A stretch of 64,000 nucleotides of DNA from Anabaena sp. UHCC 0187 (GCF_009712035.1 NZ_VILB01000001.1:124001-188000), one strand, 5' to 3'; shown: positions 29,701 to 39,548, counted from the first letter of the stretch. Numbers and translations are program-made. Notes: generated from the letters alone by a model not told the origin.

Positions 29701-32337
29701 TTATAATTTATTCAATAATTCCTGTACTCTTTGATATTTCTGTATATTACCTTGCTGTTGAAATAGTTGTTTTGCCGTTTCTAAATCTTTAATTGCTTGT
29801 TCTTTATTACCTTGTAAGAAATAAGCAACTCCGCGATTATTATAAGCATCTGCATATTGAGGATTAATGGCAATAGCTTGGGTATAATCAGCAAGAGCTA
29901 ACTCTGTCTTTCTTTGTTTATTATAAGCCACCCCGCGATTATAATAAGCATTTGCATTTTGAGGATCAATGGCAATAGCTTGAATATAATCGACAATAGC
30001 TAACTCTATCTTCCCTTGGTTTTCATAAGCAACTGCTCTCATAGTGTAAGCATTTGCATTTTGAGGATTAATAGCAATAGCTTGATTGAAATCGGGAATA
30101 GCTAATTCTATCTTTCCTGCCTGTATGTAAGCAACTCCACGATTTGTATACGCATCTGTAAATTTAGGATTAATAGCAATAGCTTGATTGAAATCGGAAA
30201 TAGCTAATTCGGTCTTTCCTTGTTTACCATAAACAATCCCGCGATTATTAAAAGCATCTGCAAGTTGAGGATTGATGACAATAGCTTGCGTATAATCGGC
30301 AATTTCCAAGTCTATCTTTCCTTGTTTACCATAATTAAGTCCACGATTAGAGTAAGCAATTGCAAATTGAGGATTAATAGTAATGGCTTGTGTATAATCG
30401 GCAATAGCTTCATCATATAGTTTTAATTCACCAAATAATTCTCCACGCACTGCATAAAGTAGAAAATCATCTTTATTTTCTTTCTTGGCTTCCAAAATTC
30501 CTTGGTTTAGTGATTCTAAAGCATTGTTATATTGCTTATAATCACGAAAAATAAAACTTTTTAACAAATAGGAACGATAAAAATTTTGTTGTTTACTAAT
30601 TGCAGTATTTATAGAATTTAAAGCTAAATTATATTTTTTATGTTCATAGAAAATTCGAGCAAAATTGTAATGAGACTGCCAAGAGTTTGGATCTTTAATA
30701 ACTGCATTTCCGAGTGCTTTGATTGCTTTATTTGTATCATGAACTCGCCACAATTTAATACTATAATTCAACCAATCCTTACCCGTACTATTTACAAGAT
30801 CAGGAACATAAGAAGTAGGTGATGATGCTAACATAAAAGAATTAACATCTACTGATAATCTGACATCTGCTGATAGTGATTCATTCCTAGCAATATCTAA
30901 TTTAGATTGAGGTAATTGCCATAAATTTTCTTTTTGATAAAACAAAAAACTCTGGATAGATAAACCTAAACTAAAGCCTAAAATATCCGTTTCCGAATAA
31001 TTATGAATACCAACTAATTGCCCTTTTGTATCCCAAATACCTCCTCCACTCATTCCCGGATAACCTTCATTCGTATATGCTAATTCATACCCTCTCGGTT
31101 TTGCCCAAAAATCTCTTCCATCTTCATCTTGCATAGTTCCCGCACTAAACAAAGAAGGATGATTTTGTTCTTCTCCCTTCCATCCATAGAGAAAAACATA
31201 TTGTTGTATGAATTTAAGAGAATTCCCGAATTTATCTATTGATGTTTTATCAGAGAGTTTATAATCCCCCAAAGTAGCAACTTGATAAACCTGAGAACTA
31301 CGAAACTGTAAAACAGCCATATCAAGTCCATTTCTGGTGCGAATAGTCTGATTATCCACCTTATATACTTGTTTATCAGGTGCAACAACTTGATACTCCT
31401 GTTTATCTTCTACCACATGACCGGCAGTTAACACATAATAAATATCATTATCCTTAGCAATAATTACCCCGCTACCAATACCACCAGTAGCTTGTTTAAT
31501 CTGCACCGAAGACTGTTTAGCAATATCTAAAACCTTAGCCGGAATACCGCCAATTTTCCTAATTACCCTCTCAGGAAACAAAGCTAAATCAGGTGTAGCT
31601 TCATCAACTAAATTAACCGCAATACCCCAACTATAATTACCCCATTCCTTTAATGTTTTCTCATCAGGTTGTTCACCTTGTAAATAGCGAAAATCAGTTT
31701 GTAAAACCGGGTTAGCAAGTTTACTATTTATCCCCACCAAATAACCTTTTTCATTAATAATTGCTCCTCCACTCATCCCCTGTTGAATATCATTATTATA
31801 AGCTATTTGCTGTCCTTTAATTAAAGGTTGATTTAAAAATAATTTCGCTGTACCTTTGGTAGTTTGCAAATTACCTTTAACATATCCTCCAGCAAAAACC
31901 TTTTCTCCTGGTTTAATATTCTCTTCCCCTAAACCAGCAACTAAATAAGTGGTTTCACTGCTAAAAGTCAACTTAGCTAAATCATATAAATCATCTTTTT
32001 TATTATCTTGTCTATCTACCTTAGAAAATTCAACGGGATAAATTTGATTATCTGGAGTGACAACTTTCACAGATTTAGCATTTTCTATCACATGATAATT
32101 AGTGAGAACAGTATAAAAACCGTTTTGTTTTTTAATAATAGTTCCTGAAGCTGCTTCTTTATCATCAACTAGGACTTTAACTGTAATTTCTTTTAAGACA
32201 TTCTTTAATTCTGATTCTGATAATGTCCCTGGTTTGCGTGCGAATAGGGAAGAACTACAACCAGTGATAATAATCGGAGAAGCGGGAAATAGGAGGATGA
32301 AGAATAATAATAAATGGGATAATTTGTATAATTTCAT
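29701..32337 (-). CDS. lipoprotein with two tandem trypsin-like protease domains and TPR repeats
   Basis: 878 aa. The lipobox is IITGC after a hydrophobic signal. Protease domain 1 (about 45-245) has His in LTNYHVIE, Asp in YDLAKL and Ser in QGMSGGAI. Domain 2 (about 265-480) has LTAGHVVE, LDMAVLQF and YPGMSGGGI. So both look catalytically complete. The C-terminal about 330 residues are TPR repeats (AIAINPxxAxAYxNRGxAY). It is likely anchored in the envelope. The downstream genes on the same strand order are the Rpn nuclease, COP23 lipoprotein and Ser/Thr kinase lying upstream of it, a set suggesting a stress-signalling locus. Confidence 0.88.
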   Translation of the reverse strand: MKLYKLSHLLLFFILLFPASPIIITGCSSSLFARKPGTLSESELKNVLKEITVKVLVDDKEAASGTIIKKQNGFYTVLTNYHVIENAKSVKVVTPDNQIYPVEFSKVDRQDNKKDDLYDLAKLTFSSETTYLVAGLGEENIKPGEKVFAGGYVKGNLQTTKGTAKLFLNQPLIKGQQIAYNNDIQQGMSGGAIINEKGYLVGINSKLANPVLQTDFRYLQGEQPDEKTLKEWGNYSWGIAVNLVDEATPDLALFPERVIRKIGGIPAKVLDIAKQSSVQIKQATGGIGSGVIIAKDNDIYYVLTAGHVVEDKQEYQVVAPDKQVYKVDNQTIRTRNGLDMAVLQFRSSQVYQVATLGDYKLSDKTSIDKFGNSLKFIQQYVFLYGWKGEEQNHPSLFSAGTMQDEDGRDFWAKPRGYELAYTNEGYPGMSGGGIWDTKGQLVGIHNYSETDILGFSLGLSIQSFLFYQKENLWQLPQSKLDIARNESLSADVRLSVDVNSFMLASSPTSYVPDLVNSTGKDWLNYSIKLWRVHDTNKAIKALGNAVIKDPNSWQSHYNFARIFYEHKKYNLALNSINTAISKQQNFYRSYLLKSFIFRDYKQYNNALESLNQGILEAKKENKDDFLLYAVRGELFGELKLYDEAIADYTQAITINPQFAIAYSNRGLNYGKQGKIDLEIADYTQAIVINPQLADAFNNRGIVYGKQGKTELAISDFNQAIAINPKFTDAYTNRGVAYIQAGKIELAIPDFNQAIAINPQNANAYTMRAVAYENQGKIELAIVDYIQAIAIDPQNANAYYNRGVAYNKQRKTELALADYTQAIAINPQYADAYNNRGVAYFLQGNKEQAIKDLETAKQLFQQQGNIQKYQRVQELLNKL

Positions 32338-32367
32338 AGATGATACTCCTGGTATTTGATGATTTTA

Positions 32368-32429
32368 CCTCTCTCCAAACAAGGAGAGAGGCTTTGAATT
32401 TTCCTGTTCCCTCTCCTCTTAGGAGAGGG
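32368..32429. repeat. two adjacent perfect hairpins
   Basis: CCTCTCTCC/GGAGAGAGG (32368-32376 with 32383-32391) and CCCTCTCCT/AGGAGAGGG (32409-32417 with 32421-32429). These belong to a common dispersed CTCTCC repeat of cyanobacteria. They lie between two minus-strand genes and could act as terminator. Confidence 0.6.
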
Positions 32430-32447
32430 TTAGGGAGAGGTTCTTTT

Positions 32448-33302
32448 TTATTGATTAGGTTGATTTTGTTGCAACCAATTTTCTAAATCTGTCAACACAG
32501 AAAAATCTAACAAATCTTCAGCTAATGTTTCTATTTGTTCTCTAGATAACTGTTCAATTTTTGGTAATAACTCTTGAGGAACTGTACCAAAACGACGGTT
32601 TAATTGTCGTGTCACGAGCAACACAGCTTCTTTTTTTGATGCTTCTTCTTTCCATTCTCTAATTGCTCTAGGTTCTTCTGTAATTGGTCCTAATAACATG
32701 GCTTCTACTTCCTCTCTACTTAATTTGTTGAATTTGTAAGTCATTATTTTCGTAACTAAATCTATTATCGCTTGTTTTTCTAGGTTTTCTACCTCCGTAT
32801 TTTGGGCTTTTTTTAGTAAAGTTTTAGCGGCTTCTCTGGCTTTATTTTCAGGAGTATTGGTTAGTAACATTAACCCTATTCCTAAAGATTGGTTTTCTAA
32901 ATCTCCTAATTCATCAAGATATATTCTCTTGACTTTGTAACTATCTATTAATACATCATGAATGAGGTAATTAGATGGTTCTAAACTACGTGATGGAAAA
33001 ATGATGACTCCAAACCAATTGTCATACCTAATTTTATGACGATAGAGAAAAGTCATGATTTCAGTGAAGAACCGATGATACAAATCTTTATCTTCTTGAA
33101 ATTGCACTTCAGCAAAAAATGCTATTTTTGGATTAGCATGATCTGGAGGTAAAAATACTCCATCAATTCTAAATGCTGTTTCTTTGACTTCGATAGAATC
33201 AAATTGATAGTCTGCTGCTTCTGGTGGTTTTTGATCTACCAGTTCAAAGATTAAACCGGGAAATTGTTTAAATAGCTGATAAAAAAGGGTGTCTCGACGC
33301 AT
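32448..33302 (-). CDS. Rpn/DUF2887-type PD-(D/E)XK nuclease with DUF4351 tail
   Basis: 284 aa. It starts MRRDTLFYQLFKQFPGLIFE, the standard opening of the Rpn/DUF2887 family often labelled 'recombination-promoting nuclease/putative transposase'. The nuclease core shows RIDGVFLP and IAFFAEVQFQ (D and ExQ of the PD-(D/E)XK site). The C-terminal AVLLVTRQLNRRFGTVPQEL region is a DUF4351 domain. These proteins are abundant in filamentous cyanobacteria and linked to DNA mobility or defence. The next gene upstream ends 8 bases before this start. Confidence 0.85.
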   Translation of the reverse strand: MRRDTLFYQLFKQFPGLIFELVDQKPPEAADYQFDSIEVKETAFRIDGVFLPPDHANPKIAFFAEVQFQEDKDLYHRFFTEIMTFLYRHKIRYDNWFGVIIFPSRSLEPSNYLIHDVLIDSYKVKRIYLDELGDLENQSLGIGLMLLTNTPENKAREAAKTLLKKAQNTEVENLEKQAIIDLVTKIMTYKFNKLSREEVEAMLLGPITEEPRAIREWKEEASKKEAVLLVTRQLNRRFGTVPQELLPKIEQLSREQIETLAEDLLDFSVLTDLENWLQQNQPNQ

Positions 33303-33310
33303 GGTGAATT

Positions 33311-33844
33311 TTATTTATCCTCAAATACTTTGAATATATCAACAGTACAAGTTAAATTACCACCAGTTTGTTTTGGTGCTGCACAGGAAGAAGCTTCATA
33401 TTCTTTAGAAGCATCACCATTTAACACCGCAGTAAAAGCTTTTAATTCTTTATTACTATCATCTGATTCTAATAACGTTAAAATCAAAGTATGACAATCT
33501 TTCCCTGTTGTGGTACATAAAGACTTAAATCTTTTATTAGGATCATTTTCAGCTTCAGAATAACCCCAAGTTAAATCTTTCAAAGTTCCATTATTATAAG
33601 CAGTTTGTAATTTTGGTGTTACTTCGTCACATCTCCGTTGAGGAGGAAAACCTGCTTTTACAAAATTGGTGCGTTTCCACTCTATTAAATCTCGCGTTTT
33701 GTCTTGGTATTTAACTTTAGTAACAGATTCTCCATTACCTTCTGTTTCACAGGAGAAAACAACCTCTTCAGATTTTTGACACGCTGTTAATGTGAGATTT
33801 AAAATGAGCAGAGTCGGGAATAATAGCCACTGATAACTTTTCAT
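33311..33844 (-). CDS. COP23-domain lipoprotein
   Basis: 177 aa. A signal peptide with lipobox LTAC gives a lipid-anchored mature protein starting CQKSEE. The rest (VVFSCETEGNGESVTKVKYQ, then IEWKRTNF and CTVDIFKVF) fits the cyanobacterial COP23 (circadian oscillating protein) domain with conserved cysteines. Function unknown. COP23 proteins are often encoded beside trypsin-TPR proteins and Ser/Thr kinases, as here. Confidence 0.75.
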   Translation of the reverse strand: MKSYQWLLFPTLLILNLTLTACQKSEEVVFSCETEGNGESVTKVKYQDKTRDLIEWKRTNFVKAGFPPQRRCDEVTPKLQTAYNNGTLKDLTWGYSEAENDPNKRFKSLCTTTGKDCHTLILTLLESDDSNKELKAFTAVLNGDASKEYEASSCAAPKQTGGNLTCTVDIFKVFEDK

Positions 33845-33869
33845 AATTGGGATTGTGTTGATACTGGAT

Positions 33870-33939
33870 TATTGTCTGAATCAGGATGTCCAGGATTAAA
33901 GGATATATAGGATGAATATGGGGATTTTATCATCAATTA
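33870..33939 (+). repeat. dispersed repeat, inverted partner of 28372-28435
   Basis: ATTGTCTGAATCAGGATGTC and the following CCAGGATTAAAGGATA. It lies between the kinase and COP23 genes and runs into the kinase 3' end. Confidence 0.65.
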
Positions 33940-35271
33940 CCTATCTGTCACCCAAGCTTTAATTACATAATTACCACTTGCTGCTTTTGATGATGTAATT
34001 TTAAATTGATAAATACCCGGTTCTATCATAATAGAAGCGGTGAAATCATTATCTTTTGTTCCTACATTGGGTACAGGATTAAAGTATTTATCATCTGGTT
34101 TGAAAATGCTAAGTTGTGGCTGAAAATCATTGCTGATTATTTGCACTGTTAAATATTGTTTTTTATCAGTTTTAAAGGTATAAACATCATAATTTTTATC
34201 ACTGGATAACTCTTTTTGATCTGATGATGTTAATTGTCCTGATTTGGCTTTACCATCTGTTATTAGTTGATCATTAGATTTGGATAATATGGATATGACA
34301 GCTACAACTACACCAATAATAATGATAATTCCTGAAATTGTGCCAAGAATTAATTTCCAGGGAATTTGAGGTGCTGGAGGTACTGGAGGTGGTGGAGTTT
34401 GTTGATTTTCTGTTAATGCTTGTAAGGCTTCTTTGGCATTTTGAAAGCGTTTTTGATAATCATAACAAATCATTTTATTTAATACAGCAGCTAATTCTGA
34501 ACTAACATTTGCTTTTGTTTGCCAAGTTTGAGCTAATGTCAGGTTATGAGAAGGATTTTCCCCAGTAATAGCAAAAACCCCAATCATACCAATAGAATAA
34601 ATATCACTGGCAAAAGATACTATTTTTGATGTAATTTCCGGTGCAATATATCCTTCTGTCCCTCCAAGAATTGAACCTACTTTTATTCCTGGAACAGTTA
34701 CCTCTTTCGCTAAACCGAAATCAATAACTACTAATTGATTATCTTCACTTCTGCGAATAATATTATCTGGCTTAATATCTCTATGAATCACCGAATAACC
34801 AGGATTAGTTTGAATATATTCAAAAACTTCCAAAATCTCAATTAACAAATCTATAGTTTTTTGTTCTGATAATTTTTGACCTTGTTTAACTTCTGCACTT
34901 AAAGAATGTCCTTGAATATATTCTTGCACATAAAACTCTTCTCCACCTTCCTCAAATCGTTCATAAATTCTGGGAATTTGTGCATATTTTTCACCGAGTT
35001 TAGCTAATGCTTGAGTTTCTATTCTGAACAGTCTTAAATATTCTTGCCAATATTGATTTAATATCTCTTCCTGTTCTAAATTAGGTAAATTTTGAATATT
35101 TAATGTAGGTGCAGTAGGTTTTTTAAGTTGTTTTAAAATCAGAATTGGCTGATCTGGATGATTATTATCTCTGACTTTATAAGTAATGCCAAAACCACTA
35201 TTTTTGGATAAAAGATCGGTAATTGTATAACGTTCTCTCAGCAAAGTGCCTATTCGCAAGATATTATTCAT
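33937..35271 (-). CDS. membrane Ser/Thr protein kinase
   Basis: 444 aa Hanks-type kinase. Lys in ILILKQLKK, catalytic loop VIHRDIKPDNIIR, and VIDFGLAKE (DFG) are present, followed by GGTEGYIAPE. A TM helix spans about 306-332 after a Pro-rich linker. The outer domain (about 340-440; SSDQKELSSDKNYDVYTFKT then YVIKAWV) resembles the PPC-type beta sandwich. It signals from outside to inside. It lies at the promoter-proximal end of the island's minus-strand group, next to the duplicated ilvB tail. Confidence 0.92.
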   Translation of the reverse strand: MNNILRIGTLLRERYTITDLLSKNSGFGITYKVRDNNHPDQPILILKQLKKPTAPTLNIQNLPNLEQEEILNQYWQEYLRLFRIETQALAKLGEKYAQIPRIYERFEEGGEEFYVQEYIQGHSLSAEVKQGQKLSEQKTIDLLIEILEVFEYIQTNPGYSVIHRDIKPDNIIRRSEDNQLVVIDFGLAKEVTVPGIKVGSILGGTEGYIAPEITSKIVSFASDIYSIGMIGVFAITGENPSHNLTLAQTWQTKANVSSELAAVLNKMICYDYQKRFQNAKEALQALTENQQTPPPPVPPAPQIPWKLILGTISGIIIIIGVVVAVISILSKSNDQLITDGKAKSGQLTSSDQKELSSDKNYDVYTFKTDKKQYLTVQIISNDFQPQLSIFKPDDKYFNPVPNVGTKDNDFTASIMIEPGIYQFKITSSKAASGNYVIKAWVTDR

Positions 35272-35300
35272 AAATTATCTAAATTTAATTGTTGGCAGGG

Positions 35301-35471
35301 AACTCGCAAATGGTTGGTTTACCTAAGCCAACACCAAGAACCGCTGTGGAATCAATTTCTTGCAGCAATTGTGGAACTCAAAACCAAGCTACTCATAATT
35401 TCTGTTCTGACTGTGGAACAAAATTGTAGTTAGATTTTGTAAGGGTTTAGCATGATGCTTTACCCTTATAA
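35301..35471 (+). repeat. direct repeat, copy 2 (displaced 3' end of ilvB)
   Basis: It contains the codons for the ilvB zinc ribbon ([20 protein letters not shown]), the stop and the downstream hairpin, without any ilvB body. It is about 94% identical by eye to 28126-28295. It lies between the Ser/Thr kinase and TonB-receptor genes. Confidence 0.85.
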
Positions 35472-35493
35472 CTTTGCGAAAGTCGCTACAATT

Positions 35494-37575
35494 CTATAAA
35501 CTAGAAGTTAAACCTATGCGGAAAGTAAACCCTGGGCTATAGATACGATTAACCCGCTCATATTGTTCACCTAAAATATTTTCCAAGTAAAAAGTTAGCC
35601 CCAAATTTTTGTTGACAGGAATCCGCCCACTAAAATCTAAATTAAAGAAAGACGGCGCGAAATCTGTACTGCGTTCTCCCGGTATATTTCTACTAAACAC
35701 AGAACGACGAGAACCACTATTATAAGTAGCATATAAATTAGCTTGCCACCCATGCTTTTGATATCCAATACCAGTTTGTAACAAAGAGTAGGGAATTAAT
35801 CCTAACTGTAATCCTTTTTCAGTTCCTGTTTTGATTTGGGCATCTGTATAAGTGTAGTTGAGAAAAGTTGACCATTCACGAGCAATTTTGAATTGTAAAG
35901 CTGCCTCTAAACCATTGGTATCTACTAAACCAATATTTTCCCATTTGCCATTAATAATTCCCAAGCGATTATCTAAACTATTACCAAAATAAGTGAATTG
36001 TCCTAATAGATTTTCCGACAATCTCACATCTATTCCCGCAGTCCAAGTTGAACCTGTTTCTGGTTTTAAATCGGGGTTAGGATTCCAATTATGAACCGTG
36101 TCAAAAACATATAATTGATCTAATCCAGGATTACGTTGCGCCCCCGCCCAACTTCCACGAAATGCAACTGCTGGATTAACTGCATAACGTAAGCCGACGC
36201 TGGGATTAAAATAACTCCCAAATTGGCTATCAAAGTTTTGTCTTACCCCTAAATCAGCTTGCAAAGCATCGCTAATTTTCCAAGTATTAACAGCAAATAA
36301 AGCTGTATTAAAGACGCTTCTATCTTCTTTTTCATTTTTAGGAATTAGGGCAGGATTTGTACTCAAAACATCGCCCATTAAATCGGTATTTTTTAAATCT
36401 AACCCCCAGCGCAATTGATTATTAGGGGTAATTTTCCATTCATGATCTATCCTAGCTTTAAATTGTTGTGTATCTAAAACTCCGGTTCGGTAAAATGTCG
36501 CTCCCGTTGGTCCATAGGTGCTAAAATAATCTCGATTGTAACCCAATGTGGTTGTTAAATTGGAATTTTCTCCCTTACCAAGTCGAGTTTTCCAAGATAA
36601 GCCAATATTCAAGCCATCATGATCTAATCGGTCTTTTTGGAGAGGGAACCCGAAATAAATTAAACCCCGACGGCTACTGAGTGCAGTCACATCCAAATTC
36701 ACAGAGTTTTTGGGATCTAAATCTATGCCGACACTACCAAAATAAGTGCTTGTAGCTGTATCTGCATTAGATAAATATCCTTGAGAATCACGATTTGCCG
36801 CACCAACAGGAACACGATAACGGTTATCTACAAAGAACCGTTCAAAGCTAAAGTTGTATTTAACTTTATTTGTTGCACCACCATAAGTTACCTGTTGATT
36901 ATTTAAATTTAATGAGCCAAATTCTGCACTAGCATTTAATTTGGGTTTACCATAACCTTCTTTTGTAATGATATTGACAACTCCTCCAAAGGCTGAAGAA
37001 CCATATAAGGAAGCAGCGGTACCGCTATATAATTCAACTCTTTCTATAGCCTCTATAGGAATACTATTTAAATCAGTTCCTCCATGATATGTACTGATAT
37101 TACTATTAATTGGTCTGCCATTAATCAGAAATACAGACTGATTAATTGAAGCTCCTCGATAGTATGTACCTGTGTGAATATCTGCACCATGTCCAACATC
37201 ATTGATAGCAAAACCGGGCATTCTTTTCAAAATATCAGCAACGCTGGTTGCACCCTGTTTTTGAATTTCTTCTTTTTCAATTACATAAGTGGGAGTGGAT
37301 TCAGGGAGAACGTCTTTTTCGCCAATGGTTTCTATGGAAATATCTGCATCATTTGTAGGAGTTAAATCTAGTTCTAACCTAGGTTCTGGCTTAACTTCAT
37401 TTGCTGCTGGTTGTTGAGTTAATAATCTAGCATTTGTGGCGGGTAATTCAATTTCACTTAAATTAGGAATATTTGAATTTACTACATTTTTATCTTCATT
37501 GTCAGCAGCAACGACAGGAAATACTACCAGCAAACTTAGTAAAGAAACTGGCAGGAAACAATAACTCTTATTCAT
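35494..37575 (-). CDS. TonB-dependent outer-membrane receptor
   Basis: 693 aa. The signal peptide ends near VVAAD. The plug domain (about 95-210) has TYVIEKEEIQKQGATSVADIL and VELYSGTAASLYGSSAFGGV; the remainder is a 22-strand barrel ending in FTFRIGLTSSL. A TonB-box-like region may lie around ISIETIGEK. It imports a siderophore, vitamin or other scarce ligand across the outer membrane. The tonB gene lies just upstream in the same direction (137-base gap), so the two may be induced together under iron limitation. Confidence 0.92.
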   Translation of the reverse strand: MNKSYCFLPVSLLSLLVVFPVVAADNEDKNVVNSNIPNLSEIELPATNARLLTQQPAANEVKPEPRLELDLTPTNDADISIETIGEKDVLPESTPTYVIEKEEIQKQGATSVADILKRMPGFAINDVGHGADIHTGTYYRGASINQSVFLINGRPINSNISTYHGGTDLNSIPIEAIERVELYSGTAASLYGSSAFGGVVNIITKEGYGKPKLNASAEFGSLNLNNQQVTYGGATNKVKYNFSFERFFVDNRYRVPVGAANRDSQGYLSNADTATSTYFGSVGIDLDPKNSVNLDVTALSSRRGLIYFGFPLQKDRLDHDGLNIGLSWKTRLGKGENSNLTTTLGYNRDYFSTYGPTGATFYRTGVLDTQQFKARIDHEWKITPNNQLRWGLDLKNTDLMGDVLSTNPALIPKNEKEDRSVFNTALFAVNTWKISDALQADLGVRQNFDSQFGSYFNPSVGLRYAVNPAVAFRGSWAGAQRNPGLDQLYVFDTVHNWNPNPDLKPETGSTWTAGIDVRLSENLLGQFTYFGNSLDNRLGIINGKWENIGLVDTNGLEAALQFKIAREWSTFLNYTYTDAQIKTGTEKGLQLGLIPYSLLQTGIGYQKHGWQANLYATYNSGSRRSVFSRNIPGERSTDFAPSFFNLDFSGRIPVNKNLGLTFYLENILGEQYERVNRIYSPGFTFRIGLTSSL

Positions 37576-37712
37576 CTTTCTGAACCCACACCCTGTAAAA
37601 ACAATTACTTATTGGAATTTTCTCTATGAATAGGAATTGTGTCAAAAGACAAGCTGTCATAGTTAAATTAATCACAGCTTAGATACCGGATTTCTTAAAG
37701 AAGTTCGGTATC

Positions 37713-39305
37713 TTATTTATCTGAATCACTACTAGACTCAGTAGGTAATGTAGTTACAGGTTCTGGTGCTGGATGTGCTTCTGCTGGTGGTGACTCAGAG
37801 GACTTTTGACGACGACGGAGAATTTCTTCTAAGCGTCTCCGACTTTTTTGAATTCTTTCGGCTCTACCTTCATCAACTTGATTATTTGTATCAGATTTGA
37901 CTGGCTGAGGTGAACGACGACGAGGTTTAGATTCTTCTGTTTCCTTTGGTTGCTCAGGTTCTACACGCTGACGACGTGGTGAAACTGGTTTACTTTCAGA
38001 AGGTGGAGATTCTTGTCTATATCTAGTGGTATTTTCGGGGATAACATCAGTAATAATAGAAGTTTTTTTCCGTTGAGGTGATTCTATGGGGGTGGAAGTA
38101 GAATCTGCTTTTTCAGGTTTGTTTTGTGGGGCTTCTCTTTCTTTTTTGATTTGCCGTTCTTGAAGTTTGCGGTGACGCTGTGATCCTTTGATAGCAAAGT
38201 TAACGGAGGCTCTTACCCCTTCTCTTCCTGCTTCTGTGGGTGTTAATTTCCACTCTTGAGCAGCTTTTTGAGCCGCTTCATCTAGTTCACTATCACCACT
38301 GGAACGGATTAACCGAACTCTCGTAACATTACCTCTATTGTCAGTATCAATAGCAACTTCTGGATTTCCTTCTGCACCCCGTCGTCTGGCTCTATCTGGG
38401 TACTTAATTTGACACTGGAGACAATCCGCACGATTCAATTTAGAACTATTTTCTATAGTCGGTTTGGGTGCGGTAGCTATTGGTGTATTTTCTGGTTTTG
38501 GTTTATTCCCAGTTTCATTCCCAACACCCGTACCTGTACCGTTTCCAACACCCGTACCTGTACCGTTTCCAATTTCATTATCAGCACCATTACCTGTACC
38601 TAAACTATTTCTCAAGTGATCGCCTAAATTGCCTAAAATATTTTTATTCTGCGGTAACTGTGTGGAAGCGGTGGAGTTGCTAGGGATATTGTTGGAACTA
38701 GCATTAGGTTGAGTTTCTGACTTTAATGGTGTGATTTTTGTGGGTTTTGTCTGCACTTGGGGTTGAGTAGACGCTAGGGTATTTGCGTTTTCATCTAATT
38801 TTTGTATTGGTTTGGTTTGTACTGGGGGTGGTGTTGTCGCAGGTTCAGGAGTTGTATTTTCTATTGGGTTAGTTTGTACTGGAGTTGTTTTTTTTGCAGG
38901 TTCAGAAATTGTTAGTATTTGGGATTGTTTACTAATCAGGTTATGAGTGATTTTTGCATGAGGCTGTTTGGCTATAGGTGCGACAGATGACTTTATTCTC
39001 CTGGGTGCTATTTCTGTGGGTATGGAAATTTCCCCACCGTTATTTCCACCACCACCAGAATTTATCTTTGGTAGGGATTTTATCTCTACTTGTGGTTGAA
39101 CTACTTCCTGGGGCATGGTTTCCAGAATTGTCACTTCAATAGGTTTTTCTGTAATTTCAGGTACTCTGAAGAAAAACCTGTTAATAGCTAAAGCTAGTAC
39201 CCCCATATGTAAGGCTACTGAACCAATGAAACTAAAGAATAGAAAAGTCTTTAATGCTTCAGCTTCTTTTTCGCGCTGTTCTATAGTGACACCAGACAAA
39301 CCCAT
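37713..39305 (-). CDS. tonB: TonB family energy transducer
   Basis: 530 aa. N-terminal TM helix about 24-45 (TFLFFSFIGSVALHMGVLAL), then a long Pro/Thr/Gln-rich periplasmic spacer with a Gly-rich repeat (GTGTGVGNGTGTGVGN, encoded by two 24-bp repeats at about 38528-38572). The TonB C-terminal domain (about 295-380) has YPDRARRRGAEGNPEVAIDT and VRLIRSSGDSELDEAA. Unusually for TonB, about 150 charged, Arg/Glu/Pro-rich residues follow that domain. No exbB or exbD is nearby. A candidate Fur site lies just upstream. Confidence 0.85.
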   Translation of the reverse strand: MGLSGVTIEQREKEAEALKTFLFFSFIGSVALHMGVLALAINRFFFRVPEITEKPIEVTILETMPQEVVQPQVEIKSLPKINSGGGGNNGGEISIPTEIAPRRIKSSVAPIAKQPHAKITHNLISKQSQILTISEPAKKTTPVQTNPIENTTPEPATTPPPVQTKPIQKLDENANTLASTQPQVQTKPTKITPLKSETQPNASSNNIPSNSTASTQLPQNKNILGNLGDHLRNSLGTGNGADNEIGNGTGTGVGNGTGTGVGNETGNKPKPENTPIATAPKPTIENSSKLNRADCLQCQIKYPDRARRRGAEGNPEVAIDTDNRGNVTRVRLIRSSGDSELDEAAQKAAQEWKLTPTEAGREGVRASVNFAIKGSQRHRKLQERQIKKEREAPQNKPEKADSTSTPIESPQRKKTSIITDVIPENTTRYRQESPPSESKPVSPRRQRVEPEQPKETEESKPRRRSPQPVKSDTNNQVDEGRAERIQKSRRRLEEILRRRQKSSESPPAEAHPAPEPVTTLPTESSSDSDK

Positions 39306-39321
39306 ATTTTTTACTAGTTAT

Positions 39322-39340
39322 GATAATGATTTCCTTGATT
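39322..39340 (-). promoter_or_regulatory. candidate Fur box upstream of tonB
   Basis: GATAATGAT followed by TTCCTTGATT matches the first nine bases and about twelve of nineteen overall of the Fur consensus GATAATGATAATCATTATC. It lies 17 bases before the tonB start. The match is partial, so it is only a candidate. Confidence 0.35.
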
Positions 39341-39548
39341 AGAATACAGCAAAATCTGAAATCAGGACTATCTTTTATTTTGTAAACTTATCTTTTGAGG
39401 AGGAAATAATTTATTTTTTGTCTTCCCTAAATGGGGACTTTCTAAAAATATCAAAATATTAAATAATTCCTTTGCCATTTTTCTGTAGGTTGGATTGAGC
39501 GGGACAAACAGCCCCGCACATTGTTAAGCCATCAAATTAGATGTAAAC

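Noticed and set aside
35301-35430. Independent zinc-ribbon gene
   Set aside because: It lacks a plausible start and is a displaced copy of the ilvB 3' end.
38528-38572. CRISPR-like repeat
   Set aside because: It is two 24-bp coding repeats in the Gly-rich part of TonB.
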